From positions 1 to 64,000 of the IMG/VR virus record IMGVR_UViG_3300044712_000499: a stretch of DNA of 64,000 bases; one strand, 5' to 3'. The notes below the pieces were generated by a model. It ran no database searches, was not told the DNA's origin, and was given only the letters and a program-made list of their open reading frames with translations. Positions within the stretch are counted from its first letter, which is position 1; each line of letters starts with the position of its first letter. Below, piece by piece: positions 48,667 through 56,220 of this stretch. A program made the translations under genes and the position numbers. This DNA is from a virus.

Positions 48667-48741
48667 TTATAATGCCTTAAATCCTTTATGTATAGGTTTA
48701 TTTTGAACATTAGCTGGATTATTAACTTAAAATTAAACACA

Positions 48742-49020
48742 ATGACACTAAAAGAATTTAAAAATGAATATCGCCTAGTTTGTTCTGATGACTGGGGTAC
48801 AGCTATGGAGGCCTGGTTTGAATGTGCAGGCAGAATGTATAAAAAGAATATGCTAATACCGGCAAATTGGGAATATAGGGCCGGTTTAGGTGATCCGTGC
48901 GACAATGATAGTTATTTTTATAGTCTATTTGCGCATTCGAGTAAAAAGCAATTGACTGAAATAGGTAATTTTTTATTCAGGTATTGCCAAATGTTAAAAT
49001 ATCAGGGTAAAGATTATTAA
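48742..49020 (+). CDS. Protein of unknown function (92 aa)
   Basis: The protein begins MTLKEFKNEYRLVCSDDWGT; an earlier start falls in the intergenic region. A central WFECAGRMYKKNMLIPANWE is Trp- and Cys-containing. No family is recognised. Confidence 0.5.
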   Translation: MTLKEFKNEYRLVCSDDWGTAMEAWFECAGRMYKKNMLIPANWEYRAGLGDPCDNDSYFYSLFAHSSKKQLTEIGNFLFRYCQMLKYQGKDY

Positions 49021-49022
49021 CA

Positions 49023-49199
49023 ATGAATGCAAAATATCATTATAAGCAATATGTAAACGGTGAATTTATTAACTGTTATTCACTTGTAGAAATAATTAGT
49101 AATGATAAAAAAACATATTTAGTAAGATGTTTGGACTTTTGCCGGTCTTATCAGCCCGGTAAAGTCTTAAGAGTAAAAAAGAGAAGTATAAGATTTTAG
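49023..49199 (+). CDS. Small basic protein (58 aa)
   Basis: The protein starts 2 bases after the preceding stop. It reads KYHYKQYVNGEFINCYSLVE at the start and ends in a basic stretch (VLRVKKRSIRF), so it may bind nucleic acid. A CCCGGTAAAG variant of the dispersed repeat lies at 49155-49164. Confidence 0.5.
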   Translation: MNAKYHYKQYVNGEFINCYSLVEIISNDKKTYLVRCLDFCRSYQPGKVLRVKKRSIRF

Positions 49200-49224
49200 T
49201 ATAAACAATTAAAAAACAAATATT

Positions 49225-49572
49225 ATGAAAACCATACAAAATAATATCTATAAAGATTTAATCCAATTTGTTAAGGATCATCACGGATATAGTAAAACAG
49301 ATTTTGAAGAGCACCCCGAAATAAGAGAAAAGGAAAATAATTTTATTAAAGAACTCAAAGAAATAGAGGGCAGAAAAGTAAAAATTAAATTCTATTGCGA
49401 AAACGATTTTTTAAGCATGGGTGGAGAAAAGACAGGTAAAATTATATTTGCAGATGATAACCGCATAAGATTTTATGAAGGTAAAAAAAGAACACGTTTT
49501 TATTATCTAGATGCTGGTTTACATTTGGGCTTTTATGCCGTATTAATCCCAATAGAAATAAATATACTATAA
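49225..49572 (+). CDS. Protein of unknown function (115 aa)
   Basis: The protein has a helical charged start (NNIYKDLIQFVKDHHGYSKT) and a beta-rich end (RIRFYEGKKRTRFYYLDAGL). No family is recognised. Confidence 0.5.
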   Translation: MKTIQNNIYKDLIQFVKDHHGYSKTDFEEHPEIREKENNFIKELKEIEGRKVKIKFYCENDFLSMGGEKTGKIIFADDNRIRFYEGKKRTRFYYLDAGLHLGFYAVLIPIEINIL

Positions 49573-49592
49573 ACCTTTAATAAAAAAGCACT

Positions 49593-49901
49593 ATGAAAAA
49601 AGATGATTTTAAAACTGATGTTATGTTCAGAATAGAAAAGCACGGGGAGCTCAAAGATGAAATTTTAGCAGTATTCCCGCATGAAGTGAATGATTATAAA
49701 GGGAATGTTGTGGCCTATGTTCATATCGGACAACACACAAGCGCAGATTATAACTATGTGCTACAAAGGACAAGACCCGCTAAAGAAATAGACTACATGC
49801 CATTAAAAAGGGAATTAGAGTCTATTGGCTATAATCTTAAGATAGTCAAGAAACGCAATTACAACAGGTATTTAACCGAACTTAAAAAAGCAAGGGCATG
49901 A
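49593..49901 (+). CDS. Protein of unknown function (102 aa)
   Basis: The protein has IEKHGELKDEILAVFPHEVN and a GQHTSADYNYVLQRTRPAKE segment, a common layout in Bacteroides mobile elements for small proteins of unknown role. The exact dispersed repeat at 49776-49785 encodes RPAKE. It overlaps the next gene by 4 bases. Confidence 0.5.
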   Translation: MKKDDFKTDVMFRIEKHGELKDEILAVFPHEVNDYKGNVVAYVHIGQHTSADYNYVLQRTRPAKEIDYMPLKRELESIGYNLKIVKKRNYNRYLTELKKARA

Positions 49902-50089
49902 CACACAAAGAATATAAAACAGAAATAGAACGGCAATTTCCATTAGTTGCTGATCCAGACCTAGTAATTGAGGTAAATGAAAGGCAGATGACCCCGCAAA
50001 GGCTATCATTTAATAGATTTTATCATCTTTACCAGGATTTACACCGTGAAAAGTACGGGGAATATTTACAGATTAAAATTAAAAACTAA
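49898..50089 (+). CDS. Small protein of unknown function
   Basis: The 63-residue protein is charged and helical (THKEYKTEIERQFPLVADPD). The start overlaps the upstream stop (ATGA). Confidence 0.5.
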   Translation: MTHKEYKTEIERQFPLVADPDLVIEVNERQMTPQRLSFNRFYHLYQDLHREKYGEYLQIKIKN

Positions 50090-50104
50090 TAAAAAAGTAA
50101 TATT

Positions 50105-50392
50105 ATGAATTACAATGAATATGGAGTATCAGAACAGACCTGTATCATTAACAGGATTAAAAGCAACAACGAAACAGTTGAATTGCTTGAGGCTATTGAA
50201 AAAGCAATGGATAAAATACATTATGACAGTATTGCGAATGTACTTTATAAAGACCATGAGGGTAATTACTTTCCGGCTGATTCGGACACAAGAGACACAG
50301 ATTTTTATAATGATATATGCGAATGGATAACTAAAAACTGTGTTTATCTTACCAAAGATTCAATGGAACAATACACAAGACTACGTAAATAA
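50105..50392 (+). CDS. Protein of unknown function (95 aa)
   Basis: The protein is acidic and helical (SNNETVELLEAIEKAMDKIH) with a C-terminal FYNDICEWITKNCVYL. No family is recognised. Confidence 0.5.
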   Translation: MNYNEYGVSEQTCIINRIKSNNETVELLEAIEKAMDKIHYDSIANVLYKDHEGNYFPADSDTRDTDFYNDICEWITKNCVYLTKDSMEQYTRLRK

Positions 50393-50394
50393 CC

Positions 50395-50402
50395 TATCTT
50401 TG
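50395..50402 (+). promoter_or_regulatory. Promoter -7 box for the secreted lytic enzyme
   Basis: TATCTTTG begins 2 bases past the preceding stop and 31 bases before the ATG at 50426. Confidence 0.55.
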
Positions 50403-50425
50403 CCCCTCATCAAAAAAATAAGGAT

Positions 50426-50863
50426 ATGAAAAGACTAATATTGTTACTTTGTTTTGGGATTTTAGTCTCTATAGCGGCGAACCCAAGTTACGAGAATGTG
50501 ATTTACATCCCGTTTTCACCCCCTCTCACACCGTATGAGGCATTATCTAGGGCAATAGGTACTGTGGAGTCCAAAAATGATCCGAATGCCTACAACAGTC
50601 GAGAAAATGCAGTAGGTATTTACCAGGTGCGCCCCATAAGACTAGATGATTATTACCAAAGAACCGGCAAGAGATATGAACTAAACGAGATGTACGACAC
50701 TATAAAAGCTAAAAAAGTATTCCTATACTATGCTCTTCAGTATCATTATTCAGAAACAGAACGTATAAGCAGAGAATGGAACGGGGGCGAAAGGGGCATG
50801 AAAAAGCAGTCAACAAAAAGTTATTACAAAAAAGTGAAAGTTTATTTGGAAAATCAAAATTAA
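50426..50863 (+). CDS. Secreted lytic-transglycosylase-like endolysin
   Basis: The 145-residue protein starts with a signal peptide (MKRLILLLCFGILVSIAANP). The core has AIGTVESKNDPNAYNSRENA, in which the Glu of TVESKN is the likely catalytic residue, then VGIYQVRPIRLDDYYQRTG and a later REWNGGERGM. These match lysozyme-like lytic transglycosylases that cut peptidoglycan. The signal peptide implies export by the host machinery, so it may act without a holin. It has its own promoter. Confidence 0.75.
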   Translation: MKRLILLLCFGILVSIAANPSYENVIYIPFSPPLTPYEALSRAIGTVESKNDPNAYNSRENAVGIYQVRPIRLDDYYQRTGKRYELNEMYDTIKAKKVFLYYALQYHYSETERISREWNGGERGMKKQSTKSYYKKVKVYLENQN

Positions 50864-50876
50864 GGTTATATATTTG
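50845..50876 (+). promoter_or_regulatory. Promoter for the gene at 50896
   Basis: TTTG at 50845-50848 is followed after 20 bases by TATATTTG at 50869-50876, overlapping the end of the lytic-enzyme gene. An AAAAACAAGG leader follows. Confidence 0.65.
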
Positions 50877-50895
50877 ATAATTAAAAACAAGGGCT

Positions 50896-51612
50896 ATGAA
50901 TAAAAAATGTAAAGTTGTTATGTTAGCAACGGATAAGGAAACGGAAATTGGATTATATCACGATAATCTGTATAATTCTACATTTGGAGCAAAAACGAAT
51001 GATTGGAATAATCAACATCTCTATATTCTCTCTGATGATGAGATTAAAGAAGGTGATTGGTTTTGGCAAGGATTTGATAAGAAGGTTCATCAATGCCATA
51101 AAACCACTGATCATTTCATTATAGCAGTATTACCTGATGATTATCCAAAAAAGATATGTAAAAAGATTATTGCTACTACTGATTCTTCTCTTTCTTTAAA
51201 CCAATGCGATGGCTGTATTACAGGTGCGCCCATAGACGGTAAAAATATTCATAGATTCGCAGATAAAGGTGCAATGGTTTGTCAGAGAGATAAATATCAG
51301 CTCCCATCTATTCCTCAATCATTCATTGAATACTATGTTTCTGAATATAATAAAGGAAATAAGATTGAAGAAGTGTTGGTTGAGTATGAAATTAAAGGGT
51401 GGTCAAAACATCTTATTGAAGAAGCGCATGAGCCTAAAGAATTACATCAAACACTTAAACTCAATTCAGATAACACTATCAATATTAAAGCTATTAAAGA
51501 TAGCTGGACAAGAGAAGAAGTATCTGGTGACATGCAATATTATATGGAATATATTCAATCAAATGGATATGTTACTCCGATGGAATGGCTTGATGAATTA
51601 AAACATTATTAA
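50896..51612 (+). CDS. Protein of unknown function (238 aa)
   Basis: The protein has a start like small phage proteins (MNKKCKVVMLATDKETEIGL), then HLYILSDDEIKEGDWF, a pattern seen in many Bacteroidota phage and prophage proteins of unknown role. A central YPKKICKKIIATTDSSL and a later helical region are also typical. No enzymatic motif is visible. Confidence 0.55.
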   Translation: MNKKCKVVMLATDKETEIGLYHDNLYNSTFGAKTNDWNNQHLYILSDDEIKEGDWFWQGFDKKVHQCHKTTDHFIIAVLPDDYPKKICKKIIATTDSSLSLNQCDGCITGAPIDGKNIHRFADKGAMVCQRDKYQLPSIPQSFIEYYVSEYNKGNKIEEVLVEYEIKGWSKHLIEEAHEPKELHQTLKLNSDNTINIKAIKDSWTREEVSGDMQYYMEYIQSNGYVTPMEWLDELKHY

Positions 51613-51613
51613 C

Positions 51614-51814
51614 ATGAACCAAAACGACATTATAGAAAAAGCATTGCGCCAATGCGATCAGAACTACTCTAAACATCCTTATGCATGGTCTGAGACAGGA
51701 TATCACGCAATGGCTGAAGACCTCGAAAAGGAATTACTAAAGATGAATTATAAACTACTTAAAATTATACCTTATGAAAACGAAAGAGGAATTAACAAGA
51801 CAGATGATAAGTGA
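51614..51814 (+). CDS. Small protein of unknown function
   Basis: The 66-residue protein is helical (NQNDIIEKALRQCDQNYSKH). It overlaps the membrane protein at 51774 by about 40 bases. Confidence 0.45.
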   Translation: MNQNDIIEKALRQCDQNYSKHPYAWSETGYHAMAEDLEKELLKMNYKLLKIIPYENERGINKTDDK

Positions 51815-51953
51815 GTATAACTCTGGTGGGTCTAAGACTCTCACAGTAGCAATACTCTGTGCCTTTGCAACAATGGTGCTTACCGGATTCGGGCTGCTCG
51901 CACTGTATCTTATAGGTCACGAAATAGTAACCTTTATAAAAGACCTGCTATGA
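51774..51953 (+). CDS. Small membrane protein (59 aa)
   Basis: The protein has a charged N-terminus (MKTKEELTRQMISEYNSGGS) and a long hydrophobic segment of about 30 residues including AILCAFATMVLTGFGLLALY. It overlaps its neighbours at both ends (41 bases before, 4 bases after), so it fits the operon. It is not far from the lytic enzyme, but a holin role is only possible. Confidence 0.45.
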   Translation: MKTKEELTRQMISEYNSGGSKTLTVAILCAFATMVLTGFGLLALYLIGHEIVTFIKDLL

Positions 51954-52294
51954 AAAATATAGTGACCACCAAAGATGAGATTAAGCATGTAAGGGCTTTA
52001 CTCGACCATAGCGAAAGATGGTATGTTGAACCTACTGCACCCGAAATAGATGAACTCAAAGAACTCGCAGAAAAAGCTCGTGAGTACGCACAGGAGAGGC
52101 TAAGAAAAATCTCTTCAGGTAATTTATATCAGAGGTATCTTATTTGGGAGAAGTCTGATCCTATTGACACCGGCAAAAGCCATTATCATTCTTTTCTTGA
52201 TGATGTAGTCTGGAATATGGGATTAGAGTCTTTACGAGGCACTGAGAGAAATCTGTTTGAAGAGAATTGTGTTTTAGAACTTAGATGGTTATGA
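51950..52294 (+). CDS. Protein of unknown function (114 aa)
   Basis: The protein is helical and charged (TTKDEIKHVRALLDHSERWY) with Arg and Glu pairs. It overlaps the next gene by ATGA. No family is recognised. Confidence 0.5.
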   Translation: MKNIVTTKDEIKHVRALLDHSERWYVEPTAPEIDELKELAEKAREYAQERLRKISSGNLYQRYLIWEKSDPIDTGKSHYHSFLDDVVWNMGLESLRGTERNLFEENCVLELRWL

Positions 52295-52677
52295 ACATCC
52301 TAAATGATAAATATGATGTTGTCTCAGCTTCTAGTACAGAGATTGAACAAGTACAGCAAGAGCAAACTGAATATGTATTGCTTGGGAGTTTCTTACGCAC
52401 GAAGGGACTAAACATTTATTATTATGATCCTCACAGTGGAAGAGTGGCAGAAGCATCTATTAAGTATAGTGATACAATTCATGTTTATCTTGTAGACGGT
52501 AAGTTTATTACTATAGATTGGGAAGCACAGCGATGCACAGTTGAAGGAAGGTTCATTTACTTTGAGGCCCTCAATCTAAAGAGTGCAACAGAACGGGTTA
52601 GGCGATTTAAGGAAGGCAGAATAAAAGACCTTGCTAACTTAAAAGCACCAAATCCAAATGGAATTAAATTCTTTTAA
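52291..52677 (+). CDS. Protein of unknown function (128 aa)
   Basis: The protein begins MNILNDKYDVVSASSTEIEQ; this start overlaps the upstream stop. A beta-rich centre (LNIYYYDPHSGRVAEASIKY) follows. No family is recognised. Confidence 0.5.
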   Translation: MNILNDKYDVVSASSTEIEQVQQEQTEYVLLGSFLRTKGLNIYYYDPHSGRVAEASIKYSDTIHVYLVDGKFITIDWEAQRCTVEGRFIYFEALNLKSATERVRRFKEGRIKDLANLKAPNPNGIKFF

Positions 52678-52690
52678 ACCTACTAAAGCT

Positions 52691-52912
52691 ATGAAAAAAT
52701 TTATCAAATCAATCCTTTGCGGGTTCGTGCTATGGTTCTTACTACTTATAACTATTCTTATTATAGCTCTATCAGGAAATATAGTACTAGTATTTAAGAT
52801 AATAGGAGTAATAGGGTATATCTTTGGTGCGATTGTCGGACTTTGGGCTATCGGACTATTAATACACAGTGGAATCTTTCTTTATAAGTACAATAAAAAC
52901 AAGAAATCATGA
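52691..52912 (+). CDS. Small membrane protein
   Basis: The 73-residue protein begins MKKFIKSILCGFVLWFLLLI. It has two hydrophobic segments and a basic tail (KYNKNKKS). A CCTACTAAAG variant of the dispersed repeat (52679-52688) lies just before the ATG. The upstream in-frame start overlaps the preceding gene. Confidence 0.5.
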   Translation: MKKFIKSILCGFVLWFLLLITILIIALSGNIVLVFKIIGVIGYIFGAIVGLWAIGLLIHSGIFLYKYNKNKKS

Positions 52913-53274
52913 AAGCAAATGAATTGAGAATGGGGAATTTTGTTGAAGGAGAACAGGGCTATGTTTATCCATGGGAGTTAAGTGATTTTTATGACTGTTA
53001 TAATGATCATAATTCTCATGAATATGTGAATAGTGTGAAACCAATCTTATTAACCGAAGAATGGTTGCTGAAGTTTGGATTTGAAAAAGTAAACAGGGAT
53101 GTTCCGGCATACGAAAAGGAAAATCTAATAGTTGAGTGGTTATTTGAAAGATGGACTGGTAGACTTTATATGGATGTCTATAATTCAATTCAAATTATAG
53201 AATTAAAATCGGTTCACCAACTTCAGAACCTTTACTTTGTTTTGACCGGTGAAGAACTAACAATTAGTGAATAA
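52909..53274 (+). CDS. Conserved phage-type protein (121 aa)
   Basis: The protein begins KANELRMGNFVEGEQGYVYP and has LTEEWLLKFGFEKV and LQNLYFVLTGEELTI. I recall this N-terminal ANELRIGN...V pattern in many Bacteroidota phage and prophage proteins, with no known function. Confidence 0.6.
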   Translation: MKANELRMGNFVEGEQGYVYPWELSDFYDCYNDHNSHEYVNSVKPILLTEEWLLKFGFEKVNRDVPAYEKENLIVEWLFERWTGRLYMDVYNSIQIIELKSVHQLQNLYFVLTGEELTISE

Positions 53275-53811
53275 ATGAAAACCTGCTCTGAACCTGGATG
53301 CAATAACAAACCTTTCAATGAGTACTGCCTATATCATCAGTACAAATTACGTATGAAGGGAGGACGCTTATATAAACAAAAGCGTAAAGCTAAAGCCCCT
53401 ATCCCACGAGAGAGCAGGAAACGCAAAGAAGAGAGAAAGATATACACTGAGGTATGTGACCTACTAACAGAAGAAATAAGAGCAAGTAATGATGGTAAGG
53501 TGCATTGTTTCTTTAGCGGGCTTGAGATAACAGCCAAAAGGCCACACTACCACCATCTAAAGTCAAGAACAGGGGACTATTACACAGATAAGGAGTGGTT
53601 GGTTCCATCCTTAGATGAATTTCATGTGGACGGGTATCACAGCAAGTCAGTTGAGTGGCTACTACAACAGAAATGGTACACCGATGTGTTTTTACCTAAC
53701 CTGCTAAAGAAAGATAGAAAACTATACGATAAAGAGATAGATAAGCGTACTAAGTCAGAACCTATCAATCCCCGTAAAGGCTATACACTATTTGAAGATG
53801 AAGATTACTAA
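53275..53811 (+). CDS. HNH-like recombination endonuclease (NinG/Rap-like)
   Basis: The 178-residue protein has an N-terminal Cys group (CSEPGCNNKPFNEYCLYH), a very basic region (residues 28-60) and then HCFFSGLEITAKRPHYHHLK followed by WLVPSLDEFHVDGYH. The His cluster and Cys suit an HNH-type nuclease, and the layout resembles NinG recombination proteins. It would act in resolving or initiating recombination next to the RuvC-like gene. The active-site assignment is tentative. An exact dispersed repeat (53511-53520) encodes FSGL. Confidence 0.6.
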   Translation: MKTCSEPGCNNKPFNEYCLYHQYKLRMKGGRLYKQKRKAKAPIPRESRKRKEERKIYTEVCDLLTEEIRASNDGKVHCFFSGLEITAKRPHYHHLKSRTGDYYTDKEWLVPSLDEFHVDGYHSKSVEWLLQQKWYTDVFLPNLLKKDRKLYDKEIDKRTKSEPINPRKGYTLFEDEDY

Positions 53812-53817
53812 AATAAA

Positions 53818-53849
53818 TTTGGAGAATTGATAAATAAAGCATATATTTG
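53818..53849 (+). promoter_or_regulatory. Promoter for the recombination operon
   Basis: TTTG at 53818-53821 is followed after 20 bases by TATATTTG at 53842-53849, and then by AAAAACAAGAGAGAA before the ATG at 53876. Confidence 0.75.
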
Positions 53850-53875
53850 ACAAAACAATTAAAAACAAGAGAGAA

Positions 53876-54328
53876 ATGACAAAGATTACGAAGTACGAAC
53901 CAAAGACCTATCTGGGTAAGATAACAGGCTATAGCGTGGAACTATCTGATGGGACAAAAGGCTACCTTGATGATAAGGCAAGCGACAAAGGGCTAAGACA
54001 GGGGGATGCTGTATCCTGTAGCCTGTCAGTTAAACAGAACAAAAAAGGAGAGAACTATAATCTTCTTAGCTTAAGATTGCTCTCTGACGGGCAATCATCT
54101 CCGACACCATCACCGACAACGGGTATCCACCTGCCCGAAAAGACACCTCTCTCAGTCAATTCAAAGATTGACCACAAAGTAACCGCTGCTATCAAAGCAA
54201 TGGAGTTTTGTATGAGTGTTTTTAACGAAGAAAAGCAGGGTTTTGAATGGACTAATATACTAAATCGTCAGAAAGAGTGCGTTAACGTCCTCTGGTCAGA
54301 AATAGATGAGATATACAGCCAAAAGTGA
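53876..54328 (+). CDS. OB-fold-like protein, probable nucleic-acid binding
   Basis: The 150-residue protein starts with a beta-rich region (YLGKITGYSVELSDGTKGYL, DAVSCSLSVKQNKKGENYNL) followed by a Ser/Pro/Thr linker and a helical C-terminal part. This suggests a small OB-fold joined to a helical domain, like other SSB-associated phage proteins. No acidic SSB tail is present. Confidence 0.5.
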   Translation: MTKITKYEPKTYLGKITGYSVELSDGTKGYLDDKASDKGLRQGDAVSCSLSVKQNKKGENYNLLSLRLLSDGQSSPTPSPTTGIHLPEKTPLSVNSKIDHKVTAAIKAMEFCMSVFNEEKQGFEWTNILNRQKECVNVLWSEIDEIYSQK

Positions 54329-54620
54329 AATAACTGATCCTTTCTTATACAGACTCTATTGGGGTTTAATGCTAGAGGACTTGCTGACAAAGCTAAATGC
54401 TGAGATCACACCAAAGAACAAGCAAACCCTACATGAGTTTAATAAAAAGGTTTTAGGTTATACCTCTATATCAGGGCGGTCAAAAGAGTTTGTAAGCCTT
54501 TTTATTTACGAAATGACAGCATGGTGGGCAGTGGAGCAGGGAATATTCGTGAGATCAAGTGGAAATCAGCCGCCCGATATAGAGAACCGCTCTTTCCTTG
54601 AAGTTAAAGACTTATTATAA
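54306..54620 (+). CDS. Protein of unknown function (104 aa)
   Basis: The protein is helical (YRLYWGLMLEDLLTKLNAEI) with a Trp-rich centre (EMTAWWAVEQGIFVRSSGNQ). It overlaps the preceding gene by 23 bases. No family is recognised. Confidence 0.5.
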   Translation: MRYTAKSEITDPFLYRLYWGLMLEDLLTKLNAEITPKNKQTLHEFNKKVLGYTSISGRSKEFVSLFIYEMTAWWAVEQGIFVRSSGNQPPDIENRSFLEVKDLL

Positions 54621-54626
54621 AAATAG

Positions 54627-54920
54627 ATGGAAATGACAGTAACAGAATTAAGAGAGAACATTGGCAGGTTTGGAGAACTAAAGGCAGGCAACACAGGCTA
54701 TAAGAAGACACTTAATGGATTCCTGAGAGACATGGACACAAGAGGCACTATTTGGTTTGTGGACAACGATGGCTTTGGTTACTCATATAAGAATACGCTT
54801 GTGGACTCCTTCACGCCAAAGGTATTTGAACCACTACCCACAGAGTATCACGGTAAAGATGTAAGATGGGTTAATGGTAAGCTCTACGCAGACGGAAAAG
54901 AAATTGACCTTAAAAAATAA
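54627..54920 (+). CDS. Protein of unknown function (97 aa)
   Basis: The protein starts MEMTVTELRENIGRFGELKA; a second ATG at 54633 is possible. A beta-rich end (GKDVRWVNGKLYADGKEIDL) gives a compact domain. No family is recognised. Confidence 0.5.
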   Translation: MEMTVTELRENIGRFGELKAGNTGYKKTLNGFLRDMDTRGTIWFVDNDGFGYSYKNTLVDSFTPKVFEPLPTEYHGKDVRWVNGKLYADGKEIDLKK

Positions 54921-54926
54921 ACTACT

Positions 54927-55082
54927 ATGAAAAGACTTCCACTTGTACTTGCTACTATGATTATGGTATTTTTAGCCGGACTTGCTGCAATACCGCTATT
55001 CTTATTATGGTTACTTGGGGCAAACAAACCATTTAAGAACTTTTGTAACACAATGAATGAAATTGTATTTGATAAAATTTAA
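54927..55082 (+). CDS. Small membrane protein (51 aa)
   Basis: The protein starts 6 bases after the preceding stop with a hydrophobic segment (LVLATMIMVFLAGLAAIPLF) that may be a signal anchor, followed by a polar C-terminus. No family is recognised. Confidence 0.45.
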   Translation: MKRLPLVLATMIMVFLAGLAAIPLFLLWLLGANKPFKNFCNTMNEIVFDKI

Positions 55083-55091
55083 AATAAAACT

Positions 55092-55307
55092 ATGAAAAGA
55101 AATGAATTCTTACTCGACAAACTGCCTAAGTTCGGTGATGGTAAAGTCACCATAGGCAAGACAAGCTATGAATTAAGGATGGTCCAGGATGGTAACTGTG
55201 GCGGGATACTCACCGTATGGGAGAACGGCCTCGCTAAAGATCAAATCTGCTTAAGCCTTATGGATATGAAGGGTATATACTTACTGCTTTCAAGTAAATC
55301 AGAATGA
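55092..55307 (+). CDS. Protein of unknown function (71 aa)
   Basis: The protein is beta-rich (GKVTIGKTSYELRMVQDGNC). It overlaps the DnaA-C-like gene by 4 bases. A CTCGCTAAAG variant of the dispersed repeat lies at 55230-55239. Confidence 0.5.
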   Translation: MKRNEFLLDKLPKFGDGKVTIGKTSYELRMVQDGNCGGILTVWENGLAKDQICLSLMDMKGIYLLLSSKSE

Positions 55308-55717
55308 CAGTAGCAGAGAAAAAAGAGATAGACTCTATCAAAGCACAGTTAAATGCTATTCTTGGTAAGATAGAGAGCTTTGGGGCGACACGACCTATGC
55401 CTACCCTTATCATCAAGAAAGAAGACCGCATAAGATATGTTATTGATTCTATCTGTGATTTCTATGGCGTGGATCAGCAGACCCTTGTCAGACGCTATCG
55501 GAATACGAGGTACGCATCACGAAAAAAACTTACCGTAAAGCTACTAAGGGATGTTGCAGACATTACCTATAAGGATATGGCAGATACAATAGGAATGAGT
55601 CAGGAGGCATCACAGATGACCTATAGTGAAGTATCAGAAAACCTCGCAGAGAATACCTACGGGAATAAAGAACTTAAACAAGAGTATAAAGAACTACTTA
55701 AATATTTGGGCGTATGA
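55304..55717 (+). CDS. DnaA C-terminal-like DNA-binding protein
   Basis: The 137-residue protein has an N-terminal helix and then a segment (DRIRYVIDSICDFYGVDQQT, YRNTRYASRKKLTVKLLRDV, ADTIGMSQEA) that resembles the DnaA domain IV helix-turn-helix, which binds origin boxes. There is no AAA+ domain. It may recognise phage DNA, for example at an origin or repeat, or compete with host DnaA. It overlaps the RuvC-like gene by 4 bases. Confidence 0.6.
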   Translation: MTVAEKKEIDSIKAQLNAILGKIESFGATRPMPTLIIKKEDRIRYVIDSICDFYGVDQQTLVRRYRNTRYASRKKLTVKLLRDVADITYKDMADTIGMSQEASQMTYSEVSENLAENTYGNKELKQEYKELLKYLGV

Positions 55718-56220
55718 GAACGATAATTGGAATTGATAATGGAGTGACGGGCAGTCTTGGTATCTTAACCATCAATGGATCGGATGTCCGTTCTGCCTTT
55801 AGTCCTACCCCTGTTATTAAAGTTAGGGACTATACTCAGGAAGTTCAGTATTTCCATAGAATTGATTGGAGGGCACTTATTGAAATCATACCTAAAGACG
55901 CACTCGTTTTTATAGAGAGACCTATGGTTAATCCTAAACGATTTATTGCTACCAAAAGCGCATTAAGGGCATGGGAGGCAACCTTAATTGTCTTTGAGAT
56001 GCTAGATATTCAATATACTTTAATTGATAGTAAGAGATGGCAGAAAGAGTTTATCTCAAGTGGCATTATAGGCTCTGATAAGATGAAAGAAGCAAGTCTC
56101 GAAATAGGAATTAAACTTTTCCCAAACAATGAATCATTTATTAGAAAGCACGGAGACGCTGACGGACTGCTCATTGCTGAGTATGCCCGCAGGAAATTCG
56201 TTGAAGAAATATGTTCTTAG
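55714..56220 (+). CDS. RuvC-like Holliday junction resolvase
   Basis: The 168-residue protein begins TIIGIDNGVTGSLGILTING, with Asp8 as the first catalytic acid. VFIERPMVNP supplies the Glu, and HGDADGLLIAEYARRKF carries the C-terminal Asp pair. This RNase H-fold order matches RuvC and related phage resolvases, which cut four-way junctions during recombination and before packaging. Confidence 0.8.
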   Translation: MRTIIGIDNGVTGSLGILTINGSDVRSAFSPTPVIKVRDYTQEVQYFHRIDWRALIEIIPKDALVFIERPMVNPKRFIATKSALRAWEATLIVFEMLDIQYTLIDSKRWQKEFISSGIIGSDKMKEASLEIGIKLFPNNESFIRKHGDADGLLIAEYARRKFVEEICS

